The position numbers and the translations under genes were made by a program. The notes beneath the pieces are model-generated. The model saw nothing but the letters and a program-made list of their open reading frames with translations, was not told the DNA's origin and did no database searches. This document shows positions 42,506 to 49,548 of a DNA stretch of 64,000 nt, piece by piece. Within the stretch, counting starts at the first letter, position 1. Each line of letters begins with the position of its first letter. Source of the DNA: Verrucomicrobiota bacterium (lineage in GTDB: Bacteria; Verrucomicrobiota; Verrucomicrobiia; Chthoniobacterales; UBA10450); NCBI GenBank assembly GCA_003218375.1, contig QHNH01000021.1, positions 1-64,000 of the forward strand, given 5' to 3'.

Positions 42506-44164
42506 ATGTGGACCATCGGGTTGATCCTGCTGTTCTCGATCGGCGGGGTGGTTGGTTACAAACAATTTCGCGCCTGGCAGCAGCGCCGTCTCATCGCGGA
42601 AGCCAACGCGCTCGTCACCCAGGGCGATTACCGCCGCGCCAGCCTCGATGCCCGACGCCTGTTGCAGATCAACCCGGAAAGCGCCGAGGCCTGCCGGATC
42701 ATGGCGCGACTTTCCGAAAAAGCGGGATCGCGCGGTGCGCTCGATTGGCGCCGGCGAGTGATGGAGCTGGGTGTGGCCACGCCTAACGACTTGATTCTGC
42801 TGGCGCGCGCGGCGGTCCGTTTCGACGATCGCGCGACCGCGGATGTCGCCATGAGCAAATTGCCGGAGAGCGCGAAGACCTCGGCGGAATATCACGCCCT
42901 CCTGGCGGACATCGCCTTCGTGCAACACAACGGCGTCGAGATGGAGCGCCAGTTGAGCGAAGCCGCGCGCCTGGAGCCGGCGAACAAGGATTACACCATG
43001 CGGCTGGCGGCGTTGCGCCTCGGCGCGAACGACCCCGACATCCGCGCCAAAGGAAAACAAACGCTGTTGGAAATGCAGAATGATCCGGTCCTGCGCCGCG
43101 ACGCCACGCGTTACCTGGCCGAGGATGCGCTGCGCCAGAAAACCACTTTGGCCGCGCTCGAACTGGCCCGGCAGCTGGATAGTTTTCCGAACAAGACCTT
43201 TAGCGATCGCATCCTTCTCCTCTCCGCGCTCGACGCCGCCATCGACAAAGGCTTCGCCGCTTTCCTCGAGGAAATGAAAACAGATTCCGCCGACGACCCG
43301 GAAAAGGCGGCCGCGCTCTTGACGTGGCTCAACATGCACAAACGAGCGACGGACGCGATCGCCTGGAGCGCGAAATTGCAGCCGGGCGTCATAGGCCAGA
43401 AGCTCGTCCAGATCGCGCTCTCCGATGCGTTCGTCGGCGCGAAGGACTGGACGGGGTTGCAGCGCCTCGTGAACTCCGGGAACTGGGGCACCGTCGATTT
43501 CCTCCGCAACGCGCTCCACGCCCGCGCCCTGCGCGAATTGGGGAATGAAGCCGATTTCGCCGCCCAGTGGAACGAAGCCCTGAAAAAAGTCGCGGCCGAT
43601 CCGCGCCAGGTCCTGACCCTTGCCGAGACGGTGGAGAAATGGGGCTGGCGCGCGGAAGCTATCGAGCTGCTCTGGGTTGCGGCGAAAGATCCGGTGAAGG
43701 GCGAGGACGCCTTGCGCGCGCTCTATGGCTACTTCGCGAAGAACGGTGACACCCAGAATCTTTATCGCGTTCTGCTCCATCAGCTCGAGTTGCACCCCGA
43801 CGACCGCAACGTGCAGAATAATTTCGCGCAGCTCTCCTTGCTCGTGAATTTGAATGCCGACCGCGGCCAGAAACTCGCGCGCGAAGTTTACGAAAAGGAG
43901 CCGAAGAATCCCGCGTATGCTTCCACATACGCGTTTGCGTTGCATGTCCAGGGCGACACGAAAAAAGCGCTGAAAGTTTTGGAGACGCTTACTCCCGGGG
44001 AGCTGCACAAGCCGGAGGTCGCGGCCTACTACGGCATCATGCTCGCGGCGGCCGGCGATCAAACCCGGGCCGGTGAGTATCTCGATCTCGGCGAGAAAGC
44101 CACCCTGTTGCCCGAAGAAAAAGCGCTCATCGAAAAAGCGCGTCGCTCTCTGGCGCAACGCTGA
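42506..44164 (+). CDS. TPR-repeat membrane protein
   Basis: 552 aa from the ATG at 42506 (MWTIGLILLFSIGGVVGYK), preceded by AAGG; a TTG at 42458 would add 16 residues. A single N-terminal transmembrane helix is followed by TPR-like pairs throughout: ALVTQGDYRRASLDARRLLQ (about 37-56), AACRI-like EACRIMARLSEKA, and C-terminal KNPAYASTYAFALHVQGDTKKALKVLETL and GDQTRAGEYLDLGEKA. Tandem TPRs bind proteins; its place beside exosortase suggests a scaffold for envelope biogenesis, as with PEP-CTERM/EPS clusters, but no glycosyltransferase or Wzx is near. Divergent from the exosortase gene with 201 bp between. Confidence 0.75.
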   Translation: MWTIGLILLFSIGGVVGYKQFRAWQQRRLIAEANALVTQGDYRRASLDARRLLQINPESAEACRIMARLSEKAGSRGALDWRRRVMELGVATPNDLILLARAAVRFDDRATADVAMSKLPESAKTSAEYHALLADIAFVQHNGVEMERQLSEAARLEPANKDYTMRLAALRLGANDPDIRAKGKQTLLEMQNDPVLRRDATRYLAEDALRQKTTLAALELARQLDSFPNKTFSDRILLLSALDAAIDKGFAAFLEEMKTDSADDPEKAAALLTWLNMHKRATDAIAWSAKLQPGVIGQKLVQIALSDAFVGAKDWTGLQRLVNSGNWGTVDFLRNALHARALRELGNEADFAAQWNEALKKVAADPRQVLTLAETVEKWGWRAEAIELLWVAAKDPVKGEDALRALYGYFAKNGDTQNLYRVLLHQLELHPDDRNVQNNFAQLSLLVNLNADRGQKLAREVYEKEPKNPAYASTYAFALHVQGDTKKALKVLETLTPGELHKPEVAAYYGIMLAAAGDQTRAGEYLDLGEKATLLPEEKALIEKARRSLAQR

Positions 44165-44249
44165 TTCCTGGGCGAGATTACCGCCGGATTGGTCTCACAG
44201 GCCGATTCTTTATTAGACCGTTTCATCCCGGCTGCTGCCGGGTTCGTTT

Positions 44250-45119
44250 ATGAAACCAGGATTTTTCACTCACACCATCGCGGTCCTCGTTTCGTCCGTC
44301 ACGGCGTTCTTCACCCACGCCGCGCCCGGCGCCGTGCCGCCTTCGAAAATCAAGCTGAGCAAGAAATCGAATGCGCCCAAGGACGACAGCTTGTTGAAGC
44401 TCGATCCGATCTCTTACTCGCCCGCACCGAACAGCGCTCCGCCGTTCAACCAGGTGGCCGAGCGTTACCCGTGGAAAAAAGAAATCGTCACCACGGTTTT
44501 CTGGATTGGCGAGAAACCGAGCGCGAACAATCCCGTGCCGAACCGCTCCAGCTCCTGGGACGCAAACTGGACCAGGAACTACGGCGGCTTCGACGATCCC
44601 GCGAAATCGCACCGGCACGATTTCATCCCGGCCAAGTTCACGCCGAAGCAGAACCCGTTTTATTGTGCGCTGCCTTATAACGACAAGTCGGCGAACGGCC
44701 ACCGGCCCGAAGCGCCGCGGGTGGTGCCTTGGTTCAAGGAAGCGTATCAAGGCCCCGGCGTCTCCACTTGCAAAGGACGCTGGATCGCGATCCGGAAAGG
44801 GAACAAGGTCGCCTACGCCCAATGGGAAGACGCCGGCCCCTTCCGGACCGATCACTGGCAGTACGTCTTCGGCAACGAACGCCCGAAACCGAACCTGAAC
44901 AAGGGCGCCGGCCTCGATGTTTCACCGGCGGTGCGCGATTTCCTCGGCATCAACGAGACCGACGTGACCGACTGGAAATTCGTCGACTTCAGCGAAGTCC
45001 CGCCCGGCCCCTGGTCGAAGCTCGGTGACAACAACACCTTCGTCATCAACGCCAAGAAAGCCGAGAAGACCCTCGTCGAAGGCCCCAAGCCCGGCGGCAC
45101 CGTCACCGTTCTGCCTTAG
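44250..45119 (+). CDS. Secreted double-psi-barrel-like protein
   Basis: 289 aa. Signal peptide MKPGFFTHTIAVLVSSVTAFFTHAAPG. The mature protein is basic and includes a Cys pair region: FYCALPYNDKS ... GVSTCKGRWIAIRKGN, and then VAYAQWEDAGPFRTDHWQYVFGNERPKPNLNKGAGLDVSPAVRDFLGI, shown by parts AQWEDAGPFRTD and GLDVSPAVRDFL. The 'W-x-D-x-GPF...D...GLD-x-SPA' layout recalls double-psi beta-barrels of RlpA/expansin-like proteins, which often bind cell-wall glycans. I am not sure of the family; the two cysteines probably form a disulfide. No operon. Confidence 0.55.
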   Translation: MKPGFFTHTIAVLVSSVTAFFTHAAPGAVPPSKIKLSKKSNAPKDDSLLKLDPISYSPAPNSAPPFNQVAERYPWKKEIVTTVFWIGEKPSANNPVPNRSSSWDANWTRNYGGFDDPAKSHRHDFIPAKFTPKQNPFYCALPYNDKSANGHRPEAPRVVPWFKEAYQGPGVSTCKGRWIAIRKGNKVAYAQWEDAGPFRTDHWQYVFGNERPKPNLNKGAGLDVSPAVRDFLGINETDVTDWKFVDFSEVPPGPWSKLGDNNTFVINAKKAEKTLVEGPKPGGTVTVLP

Positions 45120-45170
45120 CGTGGTTCAAGTTCTCCCCCATGATTGCGCCCTTCTTCAACCGTGATAGAT

Positions 45171-45222
45171 GGAAAAATCCCGCCTTTAAATGCGGAATTT
45201 TCCGGTCTACTTCTCGTTAGAT
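45171..45222 (+). other. attC-like right half opening cassette cluster 2
   Basis: Hairpin GGAAAAATCCCGC / GCGGAATTTTCC with one extra base in the left arm, then CTTCTCGTTAGAT (core 45216-45222). GTTAGAT is matched at the other end of the cassette by ATCTAAC (45604-45610). Confidence 0.6.
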
Positions 45223-45224
45223 CT

Positions 45225-45596
45225 ATGCGTGTGGCAGTCCTTCTCGCGTTGCTCACGTTGTCGGCGACAGCTGCTGCGTCCGATTCACCATTCGAGCCTC
45301 CGATCTCCAAAGCTGACACCGCCGAAATCAAGCGTGTTCTAGGCGCCGTCACTCGGAAGCCGATTCTTCTTATCATGGCCGCCACCCGCGAGAAGCCCTT
45401 CGCCGGGGCCGTCATCCGATACGAATATCTACTGAATGTAGAGACCGGCAAGCAGACGCCTGTACCGCAGTATCTTCGCCGCGATCTCGTCTACGTTTAC
45501 ATGCACTACACGGATCGATCGCATGTGGATGTTTACACCGTTCGCAAGGTGCGCGGTCGTTGGAAGGTCGAAGAGAAAAAAGATTGGTTCATATGA
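45225..45596 (+). CDS. Secreted hypothetical protein, cassette gene
   Basis: 123 aa from the ATG at 45225, two bases after the GTTAGAT core; upstream open frame ignored because it precedes the cassette. MRVAVLLALLTLSATAAA is a signal peptide. The mature protein has DTAEIKRVLGAVTRKPILLIMAATREKPF, showing ILLIMAATREKPF, and YVYMHYTDRSHVDVYTVRKVRGRWKVEEKKDWF, a strand-rich C-terminus ending in basic and aromatic residues. Family not recognised. Stop codon falls eight bases before the attC-like ATCTAAC, which is typical of cassette ORFs. Location in the periplasm or outside is inferred. Confidence 0.65.
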   Translation: MRVAVLLALLTLSATAAASDSPFEPPISKADTAEIKRVLGAVTRKPILLIMAATREKPFAGAVIRYEYLLNVETGKQTPVPQYLRRDLVYVYMHYTDRSHVDVYTVRKVRGRWKVEEKKDWFI

Positions 45597-45603
45597 TTCA
45601 AAG

Positions 45604-45726
45604 ATCTAACCATGCGATGGAGCGAACGGCGGACCGCTGCGCGTTCACATTTGAGATGACTTCCAACCCTTCATTCCGAGCGACGCACGGTCTCGTCCGC
45701 CGTCGCTCATCTTATTCTCGTTAGGC
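45604..45726 (+). other. attC-like recombination site A (123 bp)
   Basis: ATCTAAC (45604) at the left, GTTAGGC (45720-45726) at the right. Internal arms GAGCGAACGGCGGAC and GTCCGCCGTCGCTC pair except for one unpaired A in the left arm, i.e. an extrahelical base as in integron attC sites. Then ATCTTATTCTC before the right core. Same length as site C. Confidence 0.7.
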
Positions 45727-45736
45727 CTACACCACT

Positions 45737-45931
45737 ATGAACGATGAAGATATACGAGAGGCTATTCGCCTGATAAACGAAGTCTTTGCAATGCTCGATA
45801 TTCTCGCAGCACGTCGCACGGCGACAGATGAGTTCCAGCACGCTGCGAGGCGCTTTTCTGAAATTCGCGCACAGCTCGCGGTGCTGTCAGCCCGCGGCAG
45901 CGCCAACACACGCTCAACTCCAGCCATTTAG
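45737..45931 (+). CDS. Small helical hypothetical protein, cassette gene
   Basis: 64 aa, not recognised. It starts 10 bases after the GTTAGGC core. Entirely helical and amphipathic: MNDEDIREAIRLINEVFAML then DILAARRTATDEFQHAARRFSEIRAQL. Charged and without a signal, so cytosolic. The next gene begins six bases later, so the two form a small operon inside one cassette. Confidence 0.55.
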   Translation: MNDEDIREAIRLINEVFAMLDILAARRTATDEFQHAARRFSEIRAQLAVLSARGSANTRSTPAI

Positions 45932-45937
45932 CCTCGC

Positions 45938-46405
45938 ATGAAACGATGTCTCATCACCGCTGTGGCTGGTCTTGCCGTTTTTGCGAGTTTCGCTCAGCCC
46001 GCCTTTGCCCAGGCGGCACAGACTGTGATGCGGATGCTCAGCAAGGAAGTGGCACGCGCACTGTCAGATCGGAGCGAGTCAATCGATAAGGCCTTGGTCG
46101 ACGCATCAGCGAAGATGAATGCCCATCTGCCGATGCAGCTGGACAAAGACACTCGTCTAGACACGACTCTTGCTGGGCCAGGAAACCGGCTGACGTATTC
46201 GTACACGCTCATAAACCTGTCGGCCGAGGACGGAGACGGAGACATCGTGAGTAGGGTAATGCGTCCGATTATTCTCAACGGCTACAAGACCGATCCGCAG
46301 TTTGCCGTGTTTCGCGAGCACCGAACAGAGATGCATCTTGTCTACCGCGATAAGGACGGCAAATTTGTTACTCGTATCATAATTTCACCGAACGATCTCC
46401 AATAG
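45938..46405 (+). CDS. Secreted hypothetical protein, cassette gene
   Basis: 155 aa. Signal peptide MKRCLITAVAGLAVFASFAQPAFAQA. The mature part has helices ending in RALSDRSESIDKALVDASAKM, then KDTRLDTTLAGPGNRLTYSYTLIN and VFREHRTEMHLVYRDKDGKFVTRI (beta hairpin near the C-terminus). I do not recognise the family. The stop TAG is immediately followed by GCCTAAC of site B. A periplasmic location is inferred from the signal. Confidence 0.65.
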   Translation: MKRCLITAVAGLAVFASFAQPAFAQAAQTVMRMLSKEVARALSDRSESIDKALVDASAKMNAHLPMQLDKDTRLDTTLAGPGNRLTYSYTLINLSAEDGDGDIVSRVMRPIILNGYKTDPQFAVFREHRTEMHLVYRDKDGKFVTRIIISPNDLQ

Positions 46406-46598
46406 GCCTAACCATGCGATGGAGCGAACGGCGGACCGCCGTACGCTCCACTTTTGAGATGACTTCCACACTTCGATTCCGAGCGACGCGCGTTGATTCG
46501 CATTGCCCAATGCTCACCCTGCGGGCTAGGGTCCATGTCGCGCCGCTTTCCGCGAGCTCCATTCTCGTCCGCCGTCGCTCATCTTATTCTCGTTAGGC
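46406..46598 (+). other. attC-like recombination site B (193 bp)
   Basis: GCCTAAC (46406) with the same left arm GAGCGAACGGCGGACCGC and right arm GTCCGCCGTCGCTC as site A, ending TTATTCTCGTTAGGC (46592-46598). Compared with sites A and C it has about 70 extra bases in the loop, including GCATTGCCCAATGC and CCTGCGGGCTAGGG. Confidence 0.65.
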
Positions 46599-46705
46599 GT
46601 TAAGGAGCCAAGAGGGTCGGTCTTTAAATCTCGGCATTCGCTGAAGATTTTTTCGAACTTCGGGCCGGCAAACGCCGTAGTATCTTAGTGAAGGGCTGAT
46701 ATTTT

Positions 46706-47020
46706 CAAGCCAAGTCCCCGCCAAACCAAGCCGAGTCCCTCCAAGACCAAGCCAAAATGCCCCCAGAACAAGCCAGGAGTTTCCCGTTTCAGGCCAAGAG
46801 TGCGCCAGGTTCACTGAGTTCCGCGCCGTTCTGGGCAAGTCGCGGGCGAGTTGACCAGGTTTTGAGGCGAGTTGGCCAAGTCGCGACGCGCTTTGGCCAG
46901 GAAATCGGCGATCCCGGCCGAGCCGGGCGATTTTTCACCGAAATTTTAACGGTTCCGGGCAGGTTTTCGATCCTCCAAGCCAGGTTTGCTGATTTCCCGG
47001 CCAGAAAAATCAATCCTCAC
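46706..47020 (+). repeat. Phased array of fifteen 21-bp degenerate units (array 1)
   Basis: Fifteen units of exactly 21 bases without a single indel, e.g. CAAGCCAAGTCCCCGCCAAAC, CAAGCCGAGTCCCTCCAAGAC, GGCCAAGTCGCGACGCGCTTT, GCCAGGTTTGCTGATTTCCCG. Only the first half of each unit is conserved (C-A/G-A-G-C-C-A/G-A-G-T like); the second half is nearly free. Both strands stay open as seven-residue repeats, but no codon-like constraint is seen. The array ends 90 bp before the GTG of the Fn3 gene. Not a tandem repeat of identical copies, and no known family fits. Confidence 0.8.
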
Positions 47021-47110
47021 CCGGCGAACACCGCGCTCCCGCCCTCTTCCGCGGCTGCCCGAACCCCCCTTTAACCCGATGCAGTTAACCCCAAAGAAAG
47101 GCAGAACAAA

Positions 47111-47722
47111 GTGAAGCTAAAAACAGGCTATTCCGACTTGACCCCAACCGAGGGGGTGGACCTGGGCAACACGGTCAAACTTAATATGACCGGCAAACCA
47201 ATTTGGAGCGGGCTCGCCTCGCTCCTTACGCAGTTGCCTCTCGACATAGCGGCAGTGACCACAGCCATGTCCGCAACCGGACCGGGCGCGGCGGCGCAGT
47301 TAGCCGCGGCCGACGACGCGCTCTCGATCACCCTCGGCAATCTCGCCGATGGCGCGAACAAGACCGCGAACGTGACCGATGCCGACCTCGCCGGCACCGG
47401 TTTCCCACAGGTAAAACAACGCGTCCAGCTGACCGAGCCGCCGCCGGCCCCGCAGAACCTGCGGTTGCGCCACGGGCAAATGCCCGGAAGCGTCGACGGC
47501 GCCGTCGATCCGATCCCGGGGGGCAACATCCGCAGTTACGAAGGCCAATGGGCGCTGGATGCCAACAGCGGTCCCTGGAGCGACACCCTCACGTTCCCTA
47601 ACTCGCGTGCGTTGAGGTTCACCGATCTCGCCCGCGGGAAAGACACCTGGTTCCGGATCCGCGCCCGGAACACGATCGGCGCCGGCCCGTGGAGCGATCC
47701 GGCCACGATCATGGTGACGTAA
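47111..47722 (+). CDS. Fibronectin type III-like hypothetical protein
   Basis: 203 aa starting at GTG 47111. N-terminal part (1-100) is helical and Ala/Thr-rich with LTQLPLDIAAVTTAMSATG and AQLAAADDALSITLGNLADGANKTANV. C-terminal part (about 112-203) is an Fn3 domain: PPPAPQNLRLRHGQMPGSVDGAVDP, then RSYEGQWALDANSGPWSDTLTF and ARGKDTWFRIRARNTIGAGPWSDPATI (the G-x-G-P-W-S-x-P ending is typical). No signal peptide. A 21-bp repeat array precedes it and a GC-rich hairpin follows. Proteins of this plan occur in several Bacteroidota and Verrucomicrobiota without known function. Confidence 0.7.
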   Translation: MKLKTGYSDLTPTEGVDLGNTVKLNMTGKPIWSGLASLLTQLPLDIAAVTTAMSATGPGAAAQLAAADDALSITLGNLADGANKTANVTDADLAGTGFPQVKQRVQLTEPPPAPQNLRLRHGQMPGSVDGAVDPIPGGNIRSYEGQWALDANSGPWSDTLTFPNSRALRFTDLARGKDTWFRIRARNTIGAGPWSDPATIMVT

Positions 47723-47738
47723 TTTCTGTTCAGCAAAG

Positions 47739-47777
47739 CCCGGCGGCGCGCCGTCCCGCGCTGGAAGCGCCGCCGGG
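47739..47777. terminator. GC hairpin after the Fn3 gene
   Basis: CCCGGCGGCGC (47739-47749) and GCGCCGCCGGG (47767-47777), an 11-bp perfect stem with a 17-base loop, 17 bp after the stop codon. No T-tract, so a terminator or an mRNA stabiliser. Confidence 0.5.
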
Positions 47778-47883
47778 TGAGCTGGCCATTCCGGCTTGTG
47801 ATTGCGAGGTGTCTGAGCCAGGATCATGGGGATGTTTCCCCATTTGTCGTCTTTTCCAGCCGCTTCCCAGGAGCACAGCCGAA

Positions 47884-47920
47884 ATAGGCGAAACTTCGTT
47901 TCGTCTAATTGTAGTTCGGC
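47884..47920 (+). other. attC-like right half-site with GTTCGGC core
   Basis: TAGGCGAAAC/GTTTCGTCTA hairpin as at 9266, then AATTGTAGTTCGGC (core 47914-47920). Its cassette ends with GCCGAAC at 48781, the exact complement. Confidence 0.6.
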
Positions 47921-48029
47921 CGCAACAAACAGCTGGAGCGGATGGCTTGCTTTGCGGCTGAAAAAGTAGTGCAATCGGAGCCCGAGGGTAGGAGCCGGCC
48001 GTGAACGACCCACTTCCGGATTTCACGAT

Positions 48030-48722
48030 ATGAGTCTCATCTCCGTAATCAGCACACTCGTGTGCATGGTGATCTGCATGCGATGCGCAACTACCTTTCT
48101 CTTGCACAACGCGGCGCTTTTCACCGCGCTCGCACTATTTGCGCTTACCTGGGGGTTGGTGCTGACGTATTACACCTCAGCCACGCCAGCGCCGGAGTGG
48201 CTTTCGGCGTTTGGAGCCTTTCTCACTGTGTATTCCGCTGCCATAGTCGTTCGCAGCGTCAAGGGGACGAACGCGAAGGTGAGCGCCGTCGAGTGGTGCT
48301 CGTTATGGCTTCTCGGGTTGGTCATTACAGGTCTGTCGGTTCCTTTCTTGCACATACCACCTGAGAGGACATCAGTTCTTGTAGCAACGTGTCTTTACGC
48401 CATCGGCGATATCGCCATCGCCTGGGCAATTTACCGAATCGCCCGCCGATGGGTCTTCTATTCAATCGTACCACTGTTTCTGCTCTACTTTGGATTCGAG
48501 ATCCAGTACGCGTATCGCTACTGGACACTCGGAGCGCACCAGGCAATGACACCGACGATGCCGTTGGCATTCGGCGTATGCAAGATTCTCGTGACAATTG
48601 GCTACGTGACTCCCGTTGTGGTGAGTGGACTGTCGTCTAGCGATAGCGAACTGAGGTGGTGGCAATTGATCCTCGTCTTCGCGGGATTCCCGCGGGAGAC
48701 GGTGAAGCATGCGTCAGAGTAG
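48030..48722 (+). CDS. Multi-pass membrane protein, cassette gene
   Basis: 230 aa, not recognised. Six or seven hydrophobic helices: about 1-20, 28-48 (LFTALALFALTWGLVLTYY), 58-72, 90-105, 118-135, 143-160 and 175-195, with few charged loops. It fills the cassette between the GTTCGGC core at 47914 and the GCCGAAC of site C at 48781, in the common orientation. The C-terminus (RETVKHASE) is polar. No catalytic motif seen. Confidence 0.65.
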   Translation: MSLISVISTLVCMVICMRCATTFLLHNAALFTALALFALTWGLVLTYYTSATPAPEWLSAFGAFLTVYSAAIVVRSVKGTNAKVSAVEWCSLWLLGLVITGLSVPFLHIPPERTSVLVATCLYAIGDIAIAWAIYRIARRWVFYSIVPLFLLYFGFEIQYAYRYWTLGAHQAMTPTMPLAFGVCKILVTIGYVTPVVVSGLSSSDSELRWWQLILVFAGFPRETVKHASE

Positions 48723-48780
48723 GGCCGGGCGGGCATGCGAAGGGGCGGATTTCCGTGGAGGACAATTTGCGTAGTGGCGC

Positions 48781-48903
48781 GCCGAACAATGCGATGGAGC
48801 GAACGGCGGACGGCTGTGCGTCCACATTCGAGATGACTTCCACACTGCCACTCCGAGTCAAGCGCGGTCTCGTCCGCCGTCGCTCATCTTATCCTCGTTA
48901 GGC
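48781..48903 (+). other. attC-like recombination site C (123 bp)
   Basis: GCCGAACAATGCGATGG at the left; arm GAGCGAACGGCGGAC with the same extra A, matched by GTCCGCCGTCGCTC; right end TTATCCTCGTTAGGC (48897-48903). Exactly as long as site A; apart from the cores the two differ at a modest number of positions. Confidence 0.7.
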
Positions 48904-48929
48904 GTCATGCCGCCCCGCTGGCAACGACC

Positions 48930-49262
48930 ATGAGTCCTTCAGTAACAGCCGTCGACACCGCAATCAATATAGCCGCCAACACGCTGACGGTGATTGTCTC
49001 AGCTATCGTGCTCTGGAGACTCGTCGTTCGCCTTCGCCGGAAGAGGCAGGGCCGAGCAGCGCGTCCAAAGCCGAGACCACGGTCAGGCGGTGGGATCGCT
49101 ACGCTACGGAGGGCATTGGACAGCATTATCGTCGCTTCGCTAGCGGCCCTCGGCGCTCTTAGTGCTCCCTCATCACGCGCACCTTGGATCGGTTACATCG
49201 TCATTCCGGTTGTGTTGTTCTTATATGTATGGATCATCGTCTCACGTGCCAATGACGCCTAA
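48930..49262 (+). CDS. Small membrane protein, cassette gene
   Basis: 110 aa. A helix at about 8-29 (VDTAINIAANTLTVIVSAIVLW), a basic linker RLVVRLRRKRQGRAARPKPRP, and helices at about 64-80 and 85-105 (IIVASLAALGALS, WIGYIVIPVVLFLYVWIIV). Not recognised. Its stop codon TAA is part of the GCCTAAC at 49257-49263 that ends the cassette. Confidence 0.6.
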   Translation: MSPSVTAVDTAINIAANTLTVIVSAIVLWRLVVRLRRKRQGRAARPKPRPRSGGGIATLRRALDSIIVASLAALGALSAPSSRAPWIGYIVIPVVLFLYVWIIVSRANDA

Positions 49263-49280
49263 CCATGCGATGGCGACATC
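49257..49280 (+). other. Truncated attC-like left end
   Basis: GCCTAACCATGCGATGG is the left end of a site of the A-C type but the rest is missing; the cassette cluster stops here. Confidence 0.5.
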
Positions 49281-49410
49281 CATAAACCACGAGTAGACCC
49301 GCCGATTTCCAAAGAAGAATGCCTTGTCCTGGTTCCGGTCACATTCTAAATCGAACAAAGCAGCGCTCCAGCACGTTACAAAACAGGACGACCAGCGGCG
49401 TCTGATCTGT

Positions 49411-49530
49411 TGTCATCCCGAGTGAAATCGAGGGATCTCTAATTTTCGCGAGCCTTAGCGAGAAAGTGGGTGCAAGAAAAAGGCAAAGTAAGAGGTTCTT
49501 CGACTCCGCTGCGCTCCGCTCAGAATGACA
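49411..49530. repeat. TGTCATCCCGAG inverted repeat
   Basis: TGTCATCCCGAGTGAAATCG ... CCGCTCAGAATGACA. The pattern 'TGTCATCCCGAGCG...CTCAGAATGACA' is a dispersed palindrome common in several phyla. The rest of the gap 49264-49548 holds nothing else I can support. Confidence 0.6.
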
Positions 49531-49548
49531 GGAACGACTGGCGCGGGT

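Noticed and set aside
42305-44158. Upstream in-frame extension of the exosortase reading frame
   Set aside because: Overlaps the TPR gene on the other strand; the real protein starts at MNAVATAP with a normal exosortase N-terminus.
45171-45222. Possible attI integration site
   Set aside because: No integrase gene is adjacent and the segment looks like other attC right halves, so attI was not called.
46757-47074. Open frames of seven-residue repeats inside the 21-bp arrays (also 57396-57728)
   Set aside because: 21 is a multiple of three so any frame free of stops looks repetitive; frames on both strands are open, so coding is not supported.
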